Assembly (NCBI GenBank): GCA_015680685.1
Contig: MNCI01003374.1
Location: 1 to 64,000, forward strand
Length of the DNA stretch: 64,000 nucleotides
Direction: 5' to 3'
DNA from: Gnetum montanum
Taxonomy: Eukaryota > Streptophyta > Gnetopsida > Gnetales > Gnetaceae
Position numbers and translations under genes: made by a program. Of this stretch, positions 23,662-35,571 are shown piece after piece (within the stretch, counting starts at the first letter, position 1; every line of letters begins with the position of its first letter). A model generated the notes under the pieces. That model saw only the letters and a list, made by a program, of their open reading frames with translations. It was not told the DNA's origin and ran no database searches.

Positions 23662-24795
23662 TTATTCAAAATCATTATCAAATAACTCATTATCAGATTC
23701 AATATCAAGAAAGTTGGACATAATAAGGTCACTTTCATCCTCATCTTCTGCTAACTTAGTGTCTTGATGTTTATGTTTTCTATTTTTCTTTTCTTCCTTG
23801 ATATTAACTCTTGCCAAGGCTTTTTCAAGCTTCACTATTTTATTAGACATATCTCTCATTAATTGTCCTTTTTCATATCCTACTCTTTCATGTTCTTGCT
23901 TTATCTTAACATGAGATGGACCTGGTAAAGCTTTAAATTGAGCAAAATCTTGCATAGGAATCATAACTCTTTCTTCTTTTTTTTGAATTGCCATATTTTC
24001 TTCAGGACTTAACTATTTTTCTAACTGTATAGCTTCACTAAAGTAGTCATTTAGTGTAGTTAAGTTTGGAGTTCTCCTTAACCAAATTGAAATGTTGGGG
24101 TTGATAGCCTTAAGATAAGTTTCTTTAAGCATTTCTTCTGATGGCCTATATTGTCTTTGAAAGAGTCCACAAATTCGTTGAAACTTGATGTTAAAATCTC
24201 TAATTGACTCTTTAACTCCTTGCTTAGCTTGTATTAGCCCACAGTATAGTTGTTGTTGATCTAATTGATTACCAAACTGGGCTAAGAAAAGATTCTTCAT
24301 GTCATCCCAACTTGTAATACTATTACTTGGTAAGTTTGAATACCAAATCTGAGCCATATCCTTTAGATTTGATACAAACAACCTACAAGCTTGATCTTGA
24401 TGTTGAATATTTGCATGAGCTAAAGCTAACTCAAACATGTGAATATATTCTTCAGCTAAATAAGCTTTTCCAGGAATGAAAGGCTCAGGCAAATATTTGT
24501 AAACTACCTTAGGAATATCATTGTAATTTTGAAATCCTAATGGTGTAACTCCTTGCCAAGGATTTGCCATCCTATTCCTTTGAAATGTTGAACTCTTAGA
24601 CTTTCTAGATCTTCTCTTACGAATTGATAAACCAGAGATAATGGGTGATCTTCTTGATCTTCTAGTTTTCACTCCACTACTTGTTCCCAATTCAGAAACT
24701 TTCTTTTGTTCTTCTTCTGATGAAGAATCAGTCTTAGAATCTAGAATATCTTTTGAAACTTTGAAACTTTCCAAACTATGAAATTTCTTGGTCAT
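23662..24795 (-). pseudogene. Element G gag, one in-frame stop
   Basis: A capsid precursor. Two ORFs lie in the same frame, separated only by a TAG at 24013-24015, giving about 377 codons. The N-terminus is serine/lysine/arginine-rich (TRRSRRSP, RKRRSRKSK). The retrotransposon-gag core has DMAQIWYSNLPSNSITSWDD, then FLAQFGNQ and ESIRDFNIKFQRIC. The C-terminal part is highly charged (KLEKALARVNIKEEKKNRK), ends acidic, and lacks a CCHC knuckle. No protease follows. A gag without nucleocapsid zinc finger suggests a non-autonomous element. It is the best-preserved ORF in this part of the window. Confidence 0.8.
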
Positions 24796-24888
24796 GAACT
24801 GAAAATAGTATCTAATTCTTAAGCCTTACAAATAATTGTTGATGTACTAAAAGTATAAGGCTTATGAACCTAGAGGCTTAATTTTCAG

Positions 24889-24905
24889 CCCTCCTTCTAG
24901 CGCCA
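24889..24905 (-). other. Primer binding site of element G (tRNA-Asn)
   Basis: On the minus strand TGGCGCTAGAAGGAGGG, complementary to the plant tRNA-Asn 3' end as I recall it (CCCTCCTTCTAGCGCCA). It lies seven bases inside the LTR edge. The same site, mutated, occurs in element E. Confidence 0.7.
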
Positions 24906-24912
24906 AAAGAAC

Positions 24913-27902
24913 TGTTGGCGACCGTTTGGGACGCGACCGCCAACGAGTGTCCTCGAACAGGATTTAGGTGCCTGCTGGTCTCTGGCAACACCAAGGCCCA
25001 GATACCTCCAAATAAACTCAGTAGTTAATGTGAGTATGTGTGTGTGCTGTTGCGGCGTGCGGTTGTGAGAAATGTAACGATTGCGTTGTGTGTAAACTAC
25101 AAATGACTTACTTTAAAGAGATTCAGCCAACTTTGCCAAGTACTGTGAGTTCTTGAAAATTTCCTATTTTGTTCAACTGCCTAGTCTACGCGGTCCTTAT
25201 AATACCTACTTGTAACAAATAAAATTTTGCAAAAACATTTGAGCACAACTCCGCAATCTACTCCTAATTTTCCCCAGAGAAAGAGATAGTTCCACAAGAA
25301 AACTAGAAATAGAGCAAGATTCGATGGAAATAAGCAGAAAAGAAAAGAAAGCAGATTTGTGTAGACCTCAAATATTTAAACAAGGTAAAATGACACGAGT
25401 AAACACTTCGCAATAAAGCTATCCCAAATTCAATAACTACGAATTGTTCAAACTTCCAAGGCTCAAATAAGCAATTTCTTCAAGACAATACTACTATGCT
25501 ACCAAAAAATTGCTGCGTAAACTATCACGTACAAGACTCCATTTTGGCTAGATAATGGATGTCAACAATTGCATGTAACAGAACTTTCAAAAGATTTGAC
25601 AATTTCTGATTGAAATACCACGGAGATTCACTTTAAAGATAAAAGAAAGCTATTCTGGTCCCATCAAAATACCAAAGATTTTCTTAACCCTCTTGACTAT
25701 TGAATCGTTCAACGGCTTGACTACAAGCAGAGGCTCTCTTACAACAATCTCAATAGCAGTTCTTATACGTTGCACAATAATCAAATTCACTACTAAAATG
25801 CTCTTAAGGCTTTCAAACACAAGCTCTTCTATGGAAAAATTTTAATAGAAATTTTCTATTGTGCAACAAGAACAATAAGAGCAATCTAAAAATCCCAAAA
25901 TTATTTGCCAATGATGATACTATCTAAACCACTAGCTAAACAATTTTAAAAAAATAAAAATAAAACATAACTCATTGGACTATGACAAAGAGGTTGAAAT
26001 CTTTTCTTTAGCGAATCATCTTACAAGTAATCTTTCACAATTTCTTCTTTACAATGCTCTTCCAAGACCCAAAGTGTGTCTCCAAGTGAGACCTAGTAGT
26101 CTTTCAAAGTGTGATAAGTCAGACCTCTTTTCTTCTTACCCCTGAAGCCTTTTTATAGGGCTCAAAAGGTAGTTACACATTCCAAAATATCTTTACTAAC
26201 TTCTCTCCCAAGGAAGTTATAACTTGCCTAACAAGTTAGGAGATATAACTTGCTTAACAAGTTAGTAGATTACTTGCCCAACAAGTTACGAAGTTATAAC
26301 TTAGGAATTTAGGAAGTTAGAAAGTTAGGATAAAATCATGCTAACATTGGCATGTGTAAATATTACAAATATTGCTTTTGTAAGCAATAATTTTTAAAAT
26401 CAATCCAAGAGCTCCATATAATTGTTATTTTTATTTTTATTTGTTAAGAATTTTTAAGCTTTAAATATTATTGAAGCCCTAGTAATTTTATGAGCAAGGT
26501 GATGGTAAAAAGATAATGCAATATCCACCTTGGTGTAAACGTTGATGGTGGTAGCCAATCCGTATAAGCTTATATAAATAAATTATCTGCATTTGCACTT
26601 TGAACCTGTGTAAAATTTGCTAGAAATAGAAATTAAAATCCAGTGGTGGCTCAAAATATGAAGTCCGAATGTGAAAGCGCTGGACCTGGAACTACCAGTA
26701 AATAGTTTCAAATTATCCCGCCCTGCCGGAATCGTATATCAACTGCCACCATGAAAGAAGGCCCTGCCACCACGTTCGGTAATGTTGCCGTGTGTTCCCT
26801 AAAATCTGCAGTTGTTGTAACCTTTGCTTCTTGCAAATGCTCTTCCCTTGCCAAGAACCGGATCAAATACAGCCCTTTTTTCAAAGATTTTGAAGATAAT
26901 TACAGATTGCCTCCTCTAAGCTCCCAACAATAATTTTTTGCGTTCACTGCAACCTTACCCGAGAATGCACCTCCTCCCCGAATCAAAGAGCATCAAACAC
27001 ACTTGCAGACTGCCGAATAGAGGTGAAGAACTTAAGCTTCAAACATCAAGGTGTTCTGGCATGGTAAACGCATCCTCACGCTACCAGATCTCAAACCCCT
27101 TTCGAGTCTTGTCGACTACTACCCTTGCCTCTTGGCTGCCTTGCCTGCGACCGCATACCGAATATGAACACCGACAACGTGGAGAGATAGCAGCAGCTAC
27201 AGAAACCCTTTCAAAACACATCCAAGTGTGACTTAGGTCAGTGTCGAGGTCCATTAGCACCGTTAACGGCTCTCACGTGCACTCGAGTCAAAAGACACTC
27301 TATACATACGACAAGAACCTCAAAAAAAACACCGTTCGGGTCTAATTTTTCTAAGACAGGTAACGGACAGACATTTCCAAATACTGAGATGGCCATGGCA
27401 CGTGACAGATAAAGAGGTGCGTCTGAATGCAAAGTAGATCTAAAACTCCAGGCAAGGTGTCGAGTACAGCAAGGTGAAGAGACTGACCTTAACAACACAC
27501 ATGCGTGATCTAAAAATATGGCCTTTGATCTACCGCTTTCCTTCATCGAACCATTTTTGCAATGTTCCATCTTGTTTTTTATTTTCTTCTTTGTTTTAAT
27601 TATTTAAAACCAATGAAACATATCGGTATCCCTGTTAATATTAGCCCTACAAACCCTATTAGGATTTTCCAAAGCTAATTTAATCTTGTAAGACACTTCT
27701 GGTTCCCAACTCATCATAAGATTTGTGTTTACCAGCATCCTACATTTGGTATCTCTTTGCATTGCTTTATTAAGAGATGAAATTGCCTTTGTTACTACAG
27801 AGGCCTTCCTTCCTTAATTTGTGTTACAAATAGAAATTTTTCTAACTGTATAAACCTTTAATCATGCCAACCTGTTCCATGAAATGGCCAAATGTGCCAA
27901 CA
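24913..27902 (-). repeat. Probable 5' LTR of element G (about 3 kb)
   Basis: The inner end, TGTTGGC on the plus strand at 24913, is firm because the primer site follows it. The outer end is inferred at GCCAACA (27896-27902), which gives a 7-bp terminal inverted repeat and is followed at once by F gag sequence. A TATA-like TATAAAAAGG on the minus strand lies at about 26146-26156. The GC-richer part 26680-27570 has short ORFs on both strands that I do not recognise. Confidence 0.45.
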
Positions 27903-28118
27903 ACTGCCTTTTACCCTTATCCTCCTCCTATTCCTACACATCTTCCTTCATCCTCAACACTACTACCACTTGCTCCATTCATGCAAAGTGAACTCCCAGT
28001 TGAACTAGAATAACACAATGCCACCAAGGCTATTAATCTACAACTGGTTCATCAACTGAGTGGTTTGGATACTCAGTCTAAGAAAAGACCTTTGTTTTGA
28101 CCCAATAGTCTGCCTAAG
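27903..28118 (+). pseudogene. Element F gag, C-terminal remnant
   Basis: A proline-rich segment (PPIPTHLPSSST, then LPVELE, stop, HNATKAINLQ) matches the proline-rich end of B gag (4949-5245). The capsid core of F gag is missing, replaced by element G and a deletion. Confidence 0.6.
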
Positions 28119-28740
28119 CCCTCATATACACCTACTTTTAGCAACCCTATTTCTCCATCTCCCTCTATATCAAATTCCTTCAAGTTCCCTTCAAGCCAAA
28201 TACCATGCAGGATCCATATTGTTATGTTTACTCATGCTATATTTGATTGTATCCTTGCTGGCAACCTTCCTAGGAAATTATCTGATCATGAAAGTCCCCT
28301 TATTTATTTGCAGATTGCTAAGAATTAACAATGTAAAGCTTATCTTAATTCAGGTTCCAGTGTCAACCTGATTTCTCATGAGATGTATACTACATGAAAC
28401 CTACCTCCTTTCAAGAAGAGAAATTAGATTAGAATTGGCAAACTAGTCCATTAGTGTTTCATTGAGATTGGTAGAAGACATTGTGACCATTATTTATGGG
28501 TGGTCTTATCCTGTCGATTTCCTAGTAATCAAGATTGAGAATTATAAAGGGGACTTCACAAGCATCATGGGAAGGACATGACTAAGCACCATTGATGCAA
28601 GAATGAGCATTAGATATCTTTTCCTAGAAATATCTAAAGAAAATGCATTTAAAAGGATTGAAAAGAAGTGAGTTCCATGCATCGCATATAGTAATACAAG
28701 GTGCAATTATGTGCAGAAACTCTAGTTTGTTAAACGAGCA
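28119..28740 (+). pseudogene. Element F protease, catalytic Asp lost
   Basis: The retropepsin region matches B: GNLPRKLSDHESPLIYLQIA, then LNSGSSVNLISHEM. The active-site aspartate codon is AAT (28347-28349), so DSG has become NSG and the enzyme would be dead. VVLSC/CRFPSNQD-like sequence and GKDMTKHH follow in shifted frames. In a working element this would cleave Gag-Pol. Confidence 0.65.
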
Positions 28741-28751
28741 TCCATCTTTGC

Positions 28752-29950
28752 ATGCAAGCAGTGTGCACGATAAGTAGATATATAAAGGTGTCTGTACATA
28801 TCACCACAAAAGAAGAGGGCACCCAGTGGCTGATCGTTAATTCTAAGAGCAACACACTTTACATGGAACATACTGAGAGCCTAACATGTGCACATGTTAC
28901 AGGCATGGATAAACTAGAGCAAGTTCATCACCAACACTTTGATAATGCAAATGATGATACCTATCAGAGAGAGTTGGAAATTCCTAAAAACTTCAATCAA
29001 GAGCCCCTTGAATTAAAAACACTCGTTACTAGCATGGAATATGTATTCTTAAAAAATGGAAAGCCAGTAATAATCAATGTCAATCTTACAACAAAACAAA
29101 AAAACATGTTATGGAATGTGGTTGAAAAATGGTGAATAGCCTTTACTTGATCATATCTCAAACTCACAAGGATTGATCCTAGGTTATGCTAACATTATAT
29201 CTACACTGATCTGGCCATTAAGCCAAAGAGGTAGCCACATAGGTGATTGAACCCCAAACTGAAGCCATTAAGAAGGAAATTGAACAACTCTTCAAGGTGG
29301 GGTTTCTCCATCGTATTTCAAATAGCGAGTGGACTAGTCCACTTGTGATTATGCCAAAAAAGATGGTAAGTGGCAAGTCTACATTGATTTTCAGTTGCTA
29401 AATATGTTAACATTCAAGGATCATTTTCCATGTTTTCATTCATTGATCAAGTGTTAAACACCATATTTGGTCATTGCTATTATAGTTTTCTATATGGTTA
29501 TAGTGGCTATAACCAAATCCAAATCGTGCTAGAGGACTAGGCCAAAACAATATTCACAAGTCCCTGGGGGACCTTTGCATATTGCAAGATGCCTTTTGGT
29601 CTATGCAATGCCACTACGACATTCCAACACTTGGCCCTTAGCATTTTTTAATAATAGATTGATAACGGGTTGGAAGTCTTGATGGATGACTTCTCCACCT
29701 ATGAGGCTACATTTGGATAAGCCTTGGACCACCTTGAGCAAGTGGTAAAATGATGTGTGGAAACAAACTTGCTACTTAATTACCAGAAAAGTCATTTGAT
29801 GGTCCAAGAGGGCATTGCGTTGGGGCATAAAATTTCACAAGCAGGAATTGAGGTAGACCCCAAAAAAATCAAGGTCATCCAAGGAATAAATTACCAACTG
29901 GAAATTGCTAAAGATGTTCGGTCATTCCTTAAACACACTGGCTTCTACCT
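28752..29950 (+). pseudogene. Element F reverse transcriptase
   Basis: An RNA-dependent DNA polymerase domain in several frames. The upstream linker 28752-29135 (LELKTLVTSMEYVFL, then INVNLTTKQKNMLW) is the conserved lead-in to Ty3/Gypsy RT. Next come AIKKEIEQLFKVGFLHRI and SPLVIMPKKDGKW (29270-29375), PWGTFAYCKMPFGLCNA-like sequence (29560-29615) and the catalytic VLMDDFS (29676-29695). Stops and frameshifts occur throughout. The VLMDDFS form favours the Athila lineage over Tat. Confidence 0.75.
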
Positions 29951-29989
29951 TTGATTTATAGAGAATTTATCTAGGATCGCAAAACCATT

Positions 29990-30500
29990 GGTTGAGCTAA
30001 GAAAGAAAGATGTTCCATTTGTCTAGACCATGAAATGTGAAAAAGAATTCTAGCAACTAAAGGAGAAACTTGTAGAAACTCCAATTCTACATGCACTTGA
30101 TTGGTCTAGATCATTTCATGTTATGACAAATGCATCAAATTACATCTTGGAAGCTGTGATCACATAGTTGGATGACAAGAAACATTCATATTACATCCAA
30201 TGTGCAAGCTAAAGCATTGTGGGTGCACAATTGAACTACACCACCATAGAAAAATAATTAATGGCAATGGTGTTTGTTCTAGAAATTTTAGGAATTATGT
30301 GTTTAGATACAAAGTGTTTGTGCACATGGACCACAACACCATCTACTTTTTGATGAACAAGACAATGGTGAGCCCCCATGTCATATGGTGATTGGTGATC
30401 TTATAGGAATTTGATCTTATGATGGTAGATCAAAAGGGAACTAAGAATGTGGTTGCTGACCACTTATCTCAGTTACGATGGAATAAAAAAGCAAATAAAA
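29990..30500 (+). pseudogene. Element F RNase H
   Basis: Recognisable blocks are FHVMTNASNYILEAVI (30115-30165), AQLNYTTIEK (30225-30255) and EFDL..KGTKNVVADHLSQL (30405-30475). The domain degrades RNA in RNA:DNA hybrids during reverse transcription. The first acidic residue is present as MTNAS, i.e. the usual TDAS aspartate is asparagine. Broken by stops. Confidence 0.7.
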
Positions 30501-30559
30501 GCCCACTATTTGATCTATTTCTTGATGAACTCCTCTTTGTTGAGGCTATAACTAAATAA

Positions 30560-31830
30560 TTTCCCACTAAACCTAAATGGTATGATGGCATTTTCACCTA
30601 TTTTCTTACCCAAGAGATGCCACAAGGGTTGGACCATCAAAAGAAACAACAGTTTCTTCACAAGATAAAATGCTTCATGGAGATCAATGGACATCTCTAC
30701 AAGGTGTGCATTGATGGCTTGGTTTGGTGGTATGTCCCTAGATCTGATTAACTAAATGGTCTTTAGGATGCTCATGAAGGTCATTGTGGGGGCCACTATG
30801 TTGGGAGATGCATGACCATTAAAATCCTAATGGCAGGGTACTATTGGCCAATAATCTTCAAGAATGCTCATGAATATGTCCACTCTTGTGAATGCTATCA
30901 ACAATATGGTGGAATGACTACTCACATAGTGGGACATTAATAGTGGATTCAACCATTGGAATCCTTCAACATCTGGGGCATTGATTTCATGGGTCCCATC
31001 ACACCCAGGTCAAATGAAAAGGCATACATCATAGTTGTTGTTGACTATTGTACGAAATGGGCAGAAGTAGCAACTATTAGCAATTGTACATCTTCTACTG
31101 TTGCTTGGTTTGTATAACAAAATGTTGCAAATAGGGTTGGTGTGTCATGTGCATTAATTTTTGACAATGGAATCCACTTTATAGGCACTACCTTTCGAAA
31201 GCTTATGCAATGCTTGGGGGTTGAACATAAACTAACAACACCCTACAACTGCCAAGCCAATGGTCAAGATGATGTTACAAATAGGAAAATCACAAAGATA
31301 CTAACAAGAACTATTAGTAAATATAGGAAATACTAGAGCACAAAACTCAACGATGCCCTCTGGGCCTACTACTCAACATGGAGACTTCTTATAGGTTAAT
31401 CTCCCTATAAAGTAGTGTACAAGAAATTACCAATACTTCTTATTCAATCTAAGCTTCATACACTTTCAATAGCCTATGACCTCAACCTTGACTTAAGTCT
31501 AGCATAAAAAAAATAGATTAATGAATCTCAACTTGCCAGACAAAAATTGATTGATGGCCTTGTCATCTAACAAGTTGCACAAGGCATTTAACAAAAAGCG
31601 TCATGACCTTAAAATTAGGAAGGTCAAATTTCAACGAGAAGATAAGGTCCTCTATTGGAACCCCACACACGTACCTCAACGAAGTAAGTTCCAGACATTG
31701 TGGGAAGGATCTTATATAATTTATGAAACTTTTCCTTCTAGGATCATGATGATCTACAAATGTGAGAGCCCAAACAAGAAATAGCTGATTAACATACAAC
31801 AAGTCAAACCTTTTCACGAGCCTACGTAAG
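30560..31830 (+). pseudogene. Element F integrase
   Basis: The zinc-binding N-terminus is HEGHCGGHYVGRCMT, then CECYQQYGG (30775-30915). The catalytic core has WGIDFMGPIT (30975-31005), FDNGIHFIGTTF (31160-31195) and NGQDDVTNRK (31260-31290), where the usual glutamate is aspartate. The C-terminus reads VKPFHEP (31803-31823) and matches element A. It would insert cDNA into the genome. Several stops and frameshifts make it inactive. Confidence 0.75.
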
Positions 31831-33880
31831 TTAGTGCAACAAATGCCTCATCAGATGGACAAGCATGCTCAATCTTTTAGATCCCCTCCTTTCAACTTAG
31901 TCATGGGGGAGATGGCCATCCATGCTAACTATATAAGCGACTACTCAATTTTTCATCTTCTTATTTTACACCTTGTTATTTTTAAAACTTTTTGTTTTAC
32001 ACATTCTTTGTTTTATACCTTTTTGTTTCTATGTTATTAATTTTTCAAAATTTTTGTTTTACAACATCATTAGTAAGTTTTATTTTTCTTGAAATATTGT
32101 ACAATTTCTTGTATATTTTCCTTCATTTTGGATGTGATTTTCTTATTATGTTTTAATAATAACTTTCCTTATTACCAACTGGGTACAGTGTGTTTGATTG
32201 ATGTGGGCATGTGCTATCCAGTTATTTGATTGTTGTTGCATGGATTCTAGCTTTGAATTTTGTTATAGATAACTAGGACATGGTCTCTTCTTCATGAAAT
32301 AGGCAGTGAGTCCACAACATCCACCCATCCACAAACTCTATGATTTTCCTTATTCTGGAAGTGCGAGGTCTCTTTTTCATTAATAAAACCTTAACAAACT
32401 TGTGACTTTGGTAGTTTCTGGATTTGGAAAGGATTTAAAGGTTTGAATAGGGTGTGGCCTCAAGGGGACATGGTACTCTTTGTGCCTTTTTCCTTACTTG
32501 GATGCATGTGTGTTTTTATGGATTTTTTACCATTCCATGTCAACAAATAATAGGAAGTTGAATAAGTCTTTACATGGTGTGATTCTTATTAAAAAAGAAT
32601 ACAACAATGGAAATTCAAAGCACACCCTTTAGACAAAATATATGGGCTACAAGCACTAGTTATGGGACAAGAAAGACATGTTACCCATGCCTGAATGTCC
32701 CTTCTACTAAGGCCCTTCCTCACTTCCCACTTCTCTTTTCTTCTTTAATAAGGAATGGTGGTTGTTTTGTGTGAGCACTCTTGTGTCTTAGGAGGGTGGA
32801 CTGGGCATAGAATGGCGATGTGATGTCATTTAATGTGGTTGATTTTTATCTCAAGTAAGGATGGATTTTATTAGGTCATTTAATCACAAAATTCAGAAGG
32901 AACTTCATGTGATGTTAATTAGGAACTCCATTCCACTCTCTCTCATCCATATGTGCTTTTCATGTCTCACCTCACTACCAGTTTCATGTTCTTATTTGAT
33001 GTCTTAGTTTGATGTGTTGAAATTCTTAGGTAGTTTCTTTTGATTTTTTGTCCTTAACTTTATATAACCATTAATCATCCATGAGGCCCATGGACTCCTC
33101 AATTTGATGTTATGCAAGGGCAATAAAAGGCTTGTGTCTTCTTTGGGAAGGACCCACTAGCATATCTTTTGATTAAGTTAGTTAGGTTTCTTATCCTTAG
33201 ATATCCTCATAATCAAATCCTTTTGCATGCCCCATCAATGATATCAAATCGTGTGCATCTTCACAACATTTTTCAGTGAAATCCTCTTTTTATTTATTGT
33301 GAACTCTTAAACCCTCTTCTATCATTTCATCTTGTTTGAACTTTTCAGAATTTCATGAACTGCTTATCCATTTCACCTATTTTTCAACCTTCCCGCTAAT
33401 ATTAATGAAATCAATCCACCATAATCACAAACCAACCAAGTGTAATTGTCAACCGGACAAGGTACTTAAAAGTTATACATTACACATTGCATACTAAGCT
33501 ATAATTTTATTGTGATTGTAGTGGGAAGCATGGACTGGAAGCAGGCCTATCTTCACCAAAAGGATAAGCAATAACACCATGTGATGAGGACACTCCATAA
33601 TCATTGGATCTTCTCCCTCGCTCTTCAGCTACCAAAGGAGTTGGATGTTAGTTTTGTCCATAGTGTTCACTTCTCTTATCATGAATACCCAATTTTGTAA
33701 AAGATTGTAATTTGTATACTCAAGCACTTAGAATTTTTTTGTTCCATCTGAGTTAGTTGCATGTTAGTCAATAATTTGATACCTTCCCCATATTTTGTGT
33801 TAGTCAATAATTCAATACCTTCCCCATATTTTGTAAGGAACTTGTTACTCATCTTATTTACTTGAGGACAAGTTTTCATT
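31831..33880 (+). other. Element F 3' untranslated region
   Basis: A long noncoding tail shared with A (blocks at 31900-31925, 32590-32660). A short direct repeat (TTAGTCAATAATT..ATACCTTCCCCATATTTTGT) lies at 33761-33835. No ORF here is credible. Confidence 0.65.
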
Positions 33881-33894
33881 CAATTGTGGGGGTA
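33881..33894 (+). other. Polypurine tract of element F
   Basis: CAATTGTGGGGGTA immediately precedes the 3' LTR, after the conserved GAGGACAAGTTTTCATT block. Confidence 0.75.
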
Positions 33895-34645
33895 TGATGA
33901 GTCATGTTTTGACTAGCTCTGATACCGGAACCACGATGTCAGATTCCCAATATTGGACCTCAAGATGTGATGTTGAATATCCGATATTGTGGGGTATGTG
34001 CCAACCTATAAATATAGCACTTGGACACATGGTTTCGATATAGTTTTTTTCATAGCATAGCAAAGCTCTTGCAATTTGTTTTCTATAGAGTTAAAATATT
34101 TTCCAAAGTGCCCACAACATGAGTCATTGAGTGTACAAATCTTTATTCAAGCACTATTGTACCTAAGCATGGTAGTGCATGTAGAAATAAAGATGAGCTT
34201 TCTGATCAAACCTTGCAGTACCTTGGCTAGCTTAAATCTCTTATTTATGCATTTAATGTTTTATGCACTTTTCTTTAACTCTTCCAAGTAATTAAGCCAA
34301 AGTAGGCTAATTAGATTTAATAGTAGCCAATTAATTAAGCACATAAGTATGATCAATTCGAGCATGCGTATGACTCTTGGTAACCCAGTAATCCTTAACA
34401 TTTGGTAACCTAGTAGCATTATACATGTTCAGGATGTGCATGGAAAGTGGGATTGGATACTTATGTTAGGATAGTTAGTTATTGATTAGCAATTAGATTA
34501 AGTTAAATTAATTATAAATTAGGTTTCAAGCTATTCTTAATTGTAGAAAAATAAAATATAAAATAATAAAAATCATGTGCCTCAATTATACTTAACCATA
34601 CAATTAAGATCCACAAGCATAGTTGACAACAATTGTCATAATTGG
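33895..34645 (+). repeat. 3' LTR of element F, left part (disrupted by D)
   Basis: It starts TGATGAGTCATG, has a TATA box at 34007-34014 and matches the 5' LTR up to ATAATTGG, where element D begins. The rest is at 59603-59719. Confidence 0.9.
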
Positions 34646-35440
34646 TGATGGGACATGATATCGCGTCTTGCCCTGCGATATTGCGTACGCGATATTGCAG
34701 TCTGCCACAATGTCTATAAATAAGAAGCGGCTCTCCCTTGTTTATCATCCTAGAATAGAAGTAGCGAAGCTCTGGCAGTTTGATCCCTTCAAAGATAGAT
34801 TATTTTTCCCGTGTTTGCCCGCAGTGTGGTGAATGTAATTGTACGGCATCCTTTATTCGAGTGTGACGTACTTGGACACGCACATGACCGGCAATAAAGA
34901 TCAAGATTACTTCATCATTGCAGCATTCACTTTGTTTATTTATTTATTTGTTATTTACTGCTTTCCTAATTAGTCTCTCTCACCCTTATCTCCTAGTAAC
35001 GCAGAATGAGTACGACTTGATTACGAGCATTTAAGTGTGATTACTTAGTAACCCAGTCGCGTACCTAGGATCTGCGCTTGGTAATCCTAGTGGTAGTCAT
35101 GCACGAAGTCCAAGATGTGTACGGATGATCAAGGAACAGATGCTCATCGCACTTAGGCTGGATTAGATTCTTTTACCTTTTCCTCCTAGCTTAGCTTAGT
35201 TAATATTATTTTCCACTGCCTTCAGGAGTAGCATTAGATTGGGAACACACCATACACCTCACTCTGGACTAAATCATACATGACAAATATAATACTAGTC
35301 CAGGTGGGAAGACAGTGAACTACAACCTAAGGATAACTGTCTAGGTGCCACAACTAGCCCGTCTGCAGAGTTTGACTGGATCGCGTGTGAGAATGCTCGT
35401 ATTTGTATGGTTGAGTGTAGGGGTACCTCGCCACTCATCA
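34646..35440 (+). repeat. 5' LTR of element D (795 bp)
   Basis: TGATGGGACATG to ACTCATCA. U3 (34655-34700) has GATATCGCG, GCGATATTGCGTACGCGATATTGC words. The TATA box is at 34715-34722. The R region has the AATAAAGATCAAG block near 34892. Confidence 0.92.
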
Positions 35441-35459
35441 TTGGCGCCATTGTCGGGGA
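35441..35459 (+). other. Primer binding site of element D (tRNA-Asp)
   Basis: TTGGCGCCATTGTCGGGGA abuts the LTR. It differs from the plant tRNA-Asp complement at two positions only, the best preserved of the group. Confidence 0.85.
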
Positions 35460-35571
35460 TAGTGCCAGTTATCTAGATTAGTTATATCATACAAGGTTGC
35501 TGTAAAGAACTTAACGATATATCTCTTAGAAAGAAGTAATTATAAAAAGTCACATAAATTCACACACAACA

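Larger units (their letters stand above)
23656..27902 (-). mobile_element. Element G: 5' LTR plus gag of a second retrotransposon family, 3' end missing
   Basis: A minus-strand unit inside F: LTR 24913-27902, primer site 24889-24905, gag 23662-24795. No 3' LTR exists, because F leader sequence (to about 23655) abuts the gag stop. The 3' part of G and most of F gag were probably removed by one deletion. The tRNA-Asn primer site and gag sequence differ from the A-D/F/H group. G shares the primer type with E. Confidence 0.6.

Noticed and set aside
26680-27570. GC-richer stretch with ORFs on both strands (97 and 110 codons), considered as a captured host gene
   Set aside because: No splice pattern, no family resemblance, and it falls in the inferred U3 of the G LTR. 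Left as LTR sequence.
32160-33600. Possible host gene between integrase and the F 3' LTR
   Set aside because: The region is shared with A and, in part, C and D. It is the long 3' untranslated region of the family.
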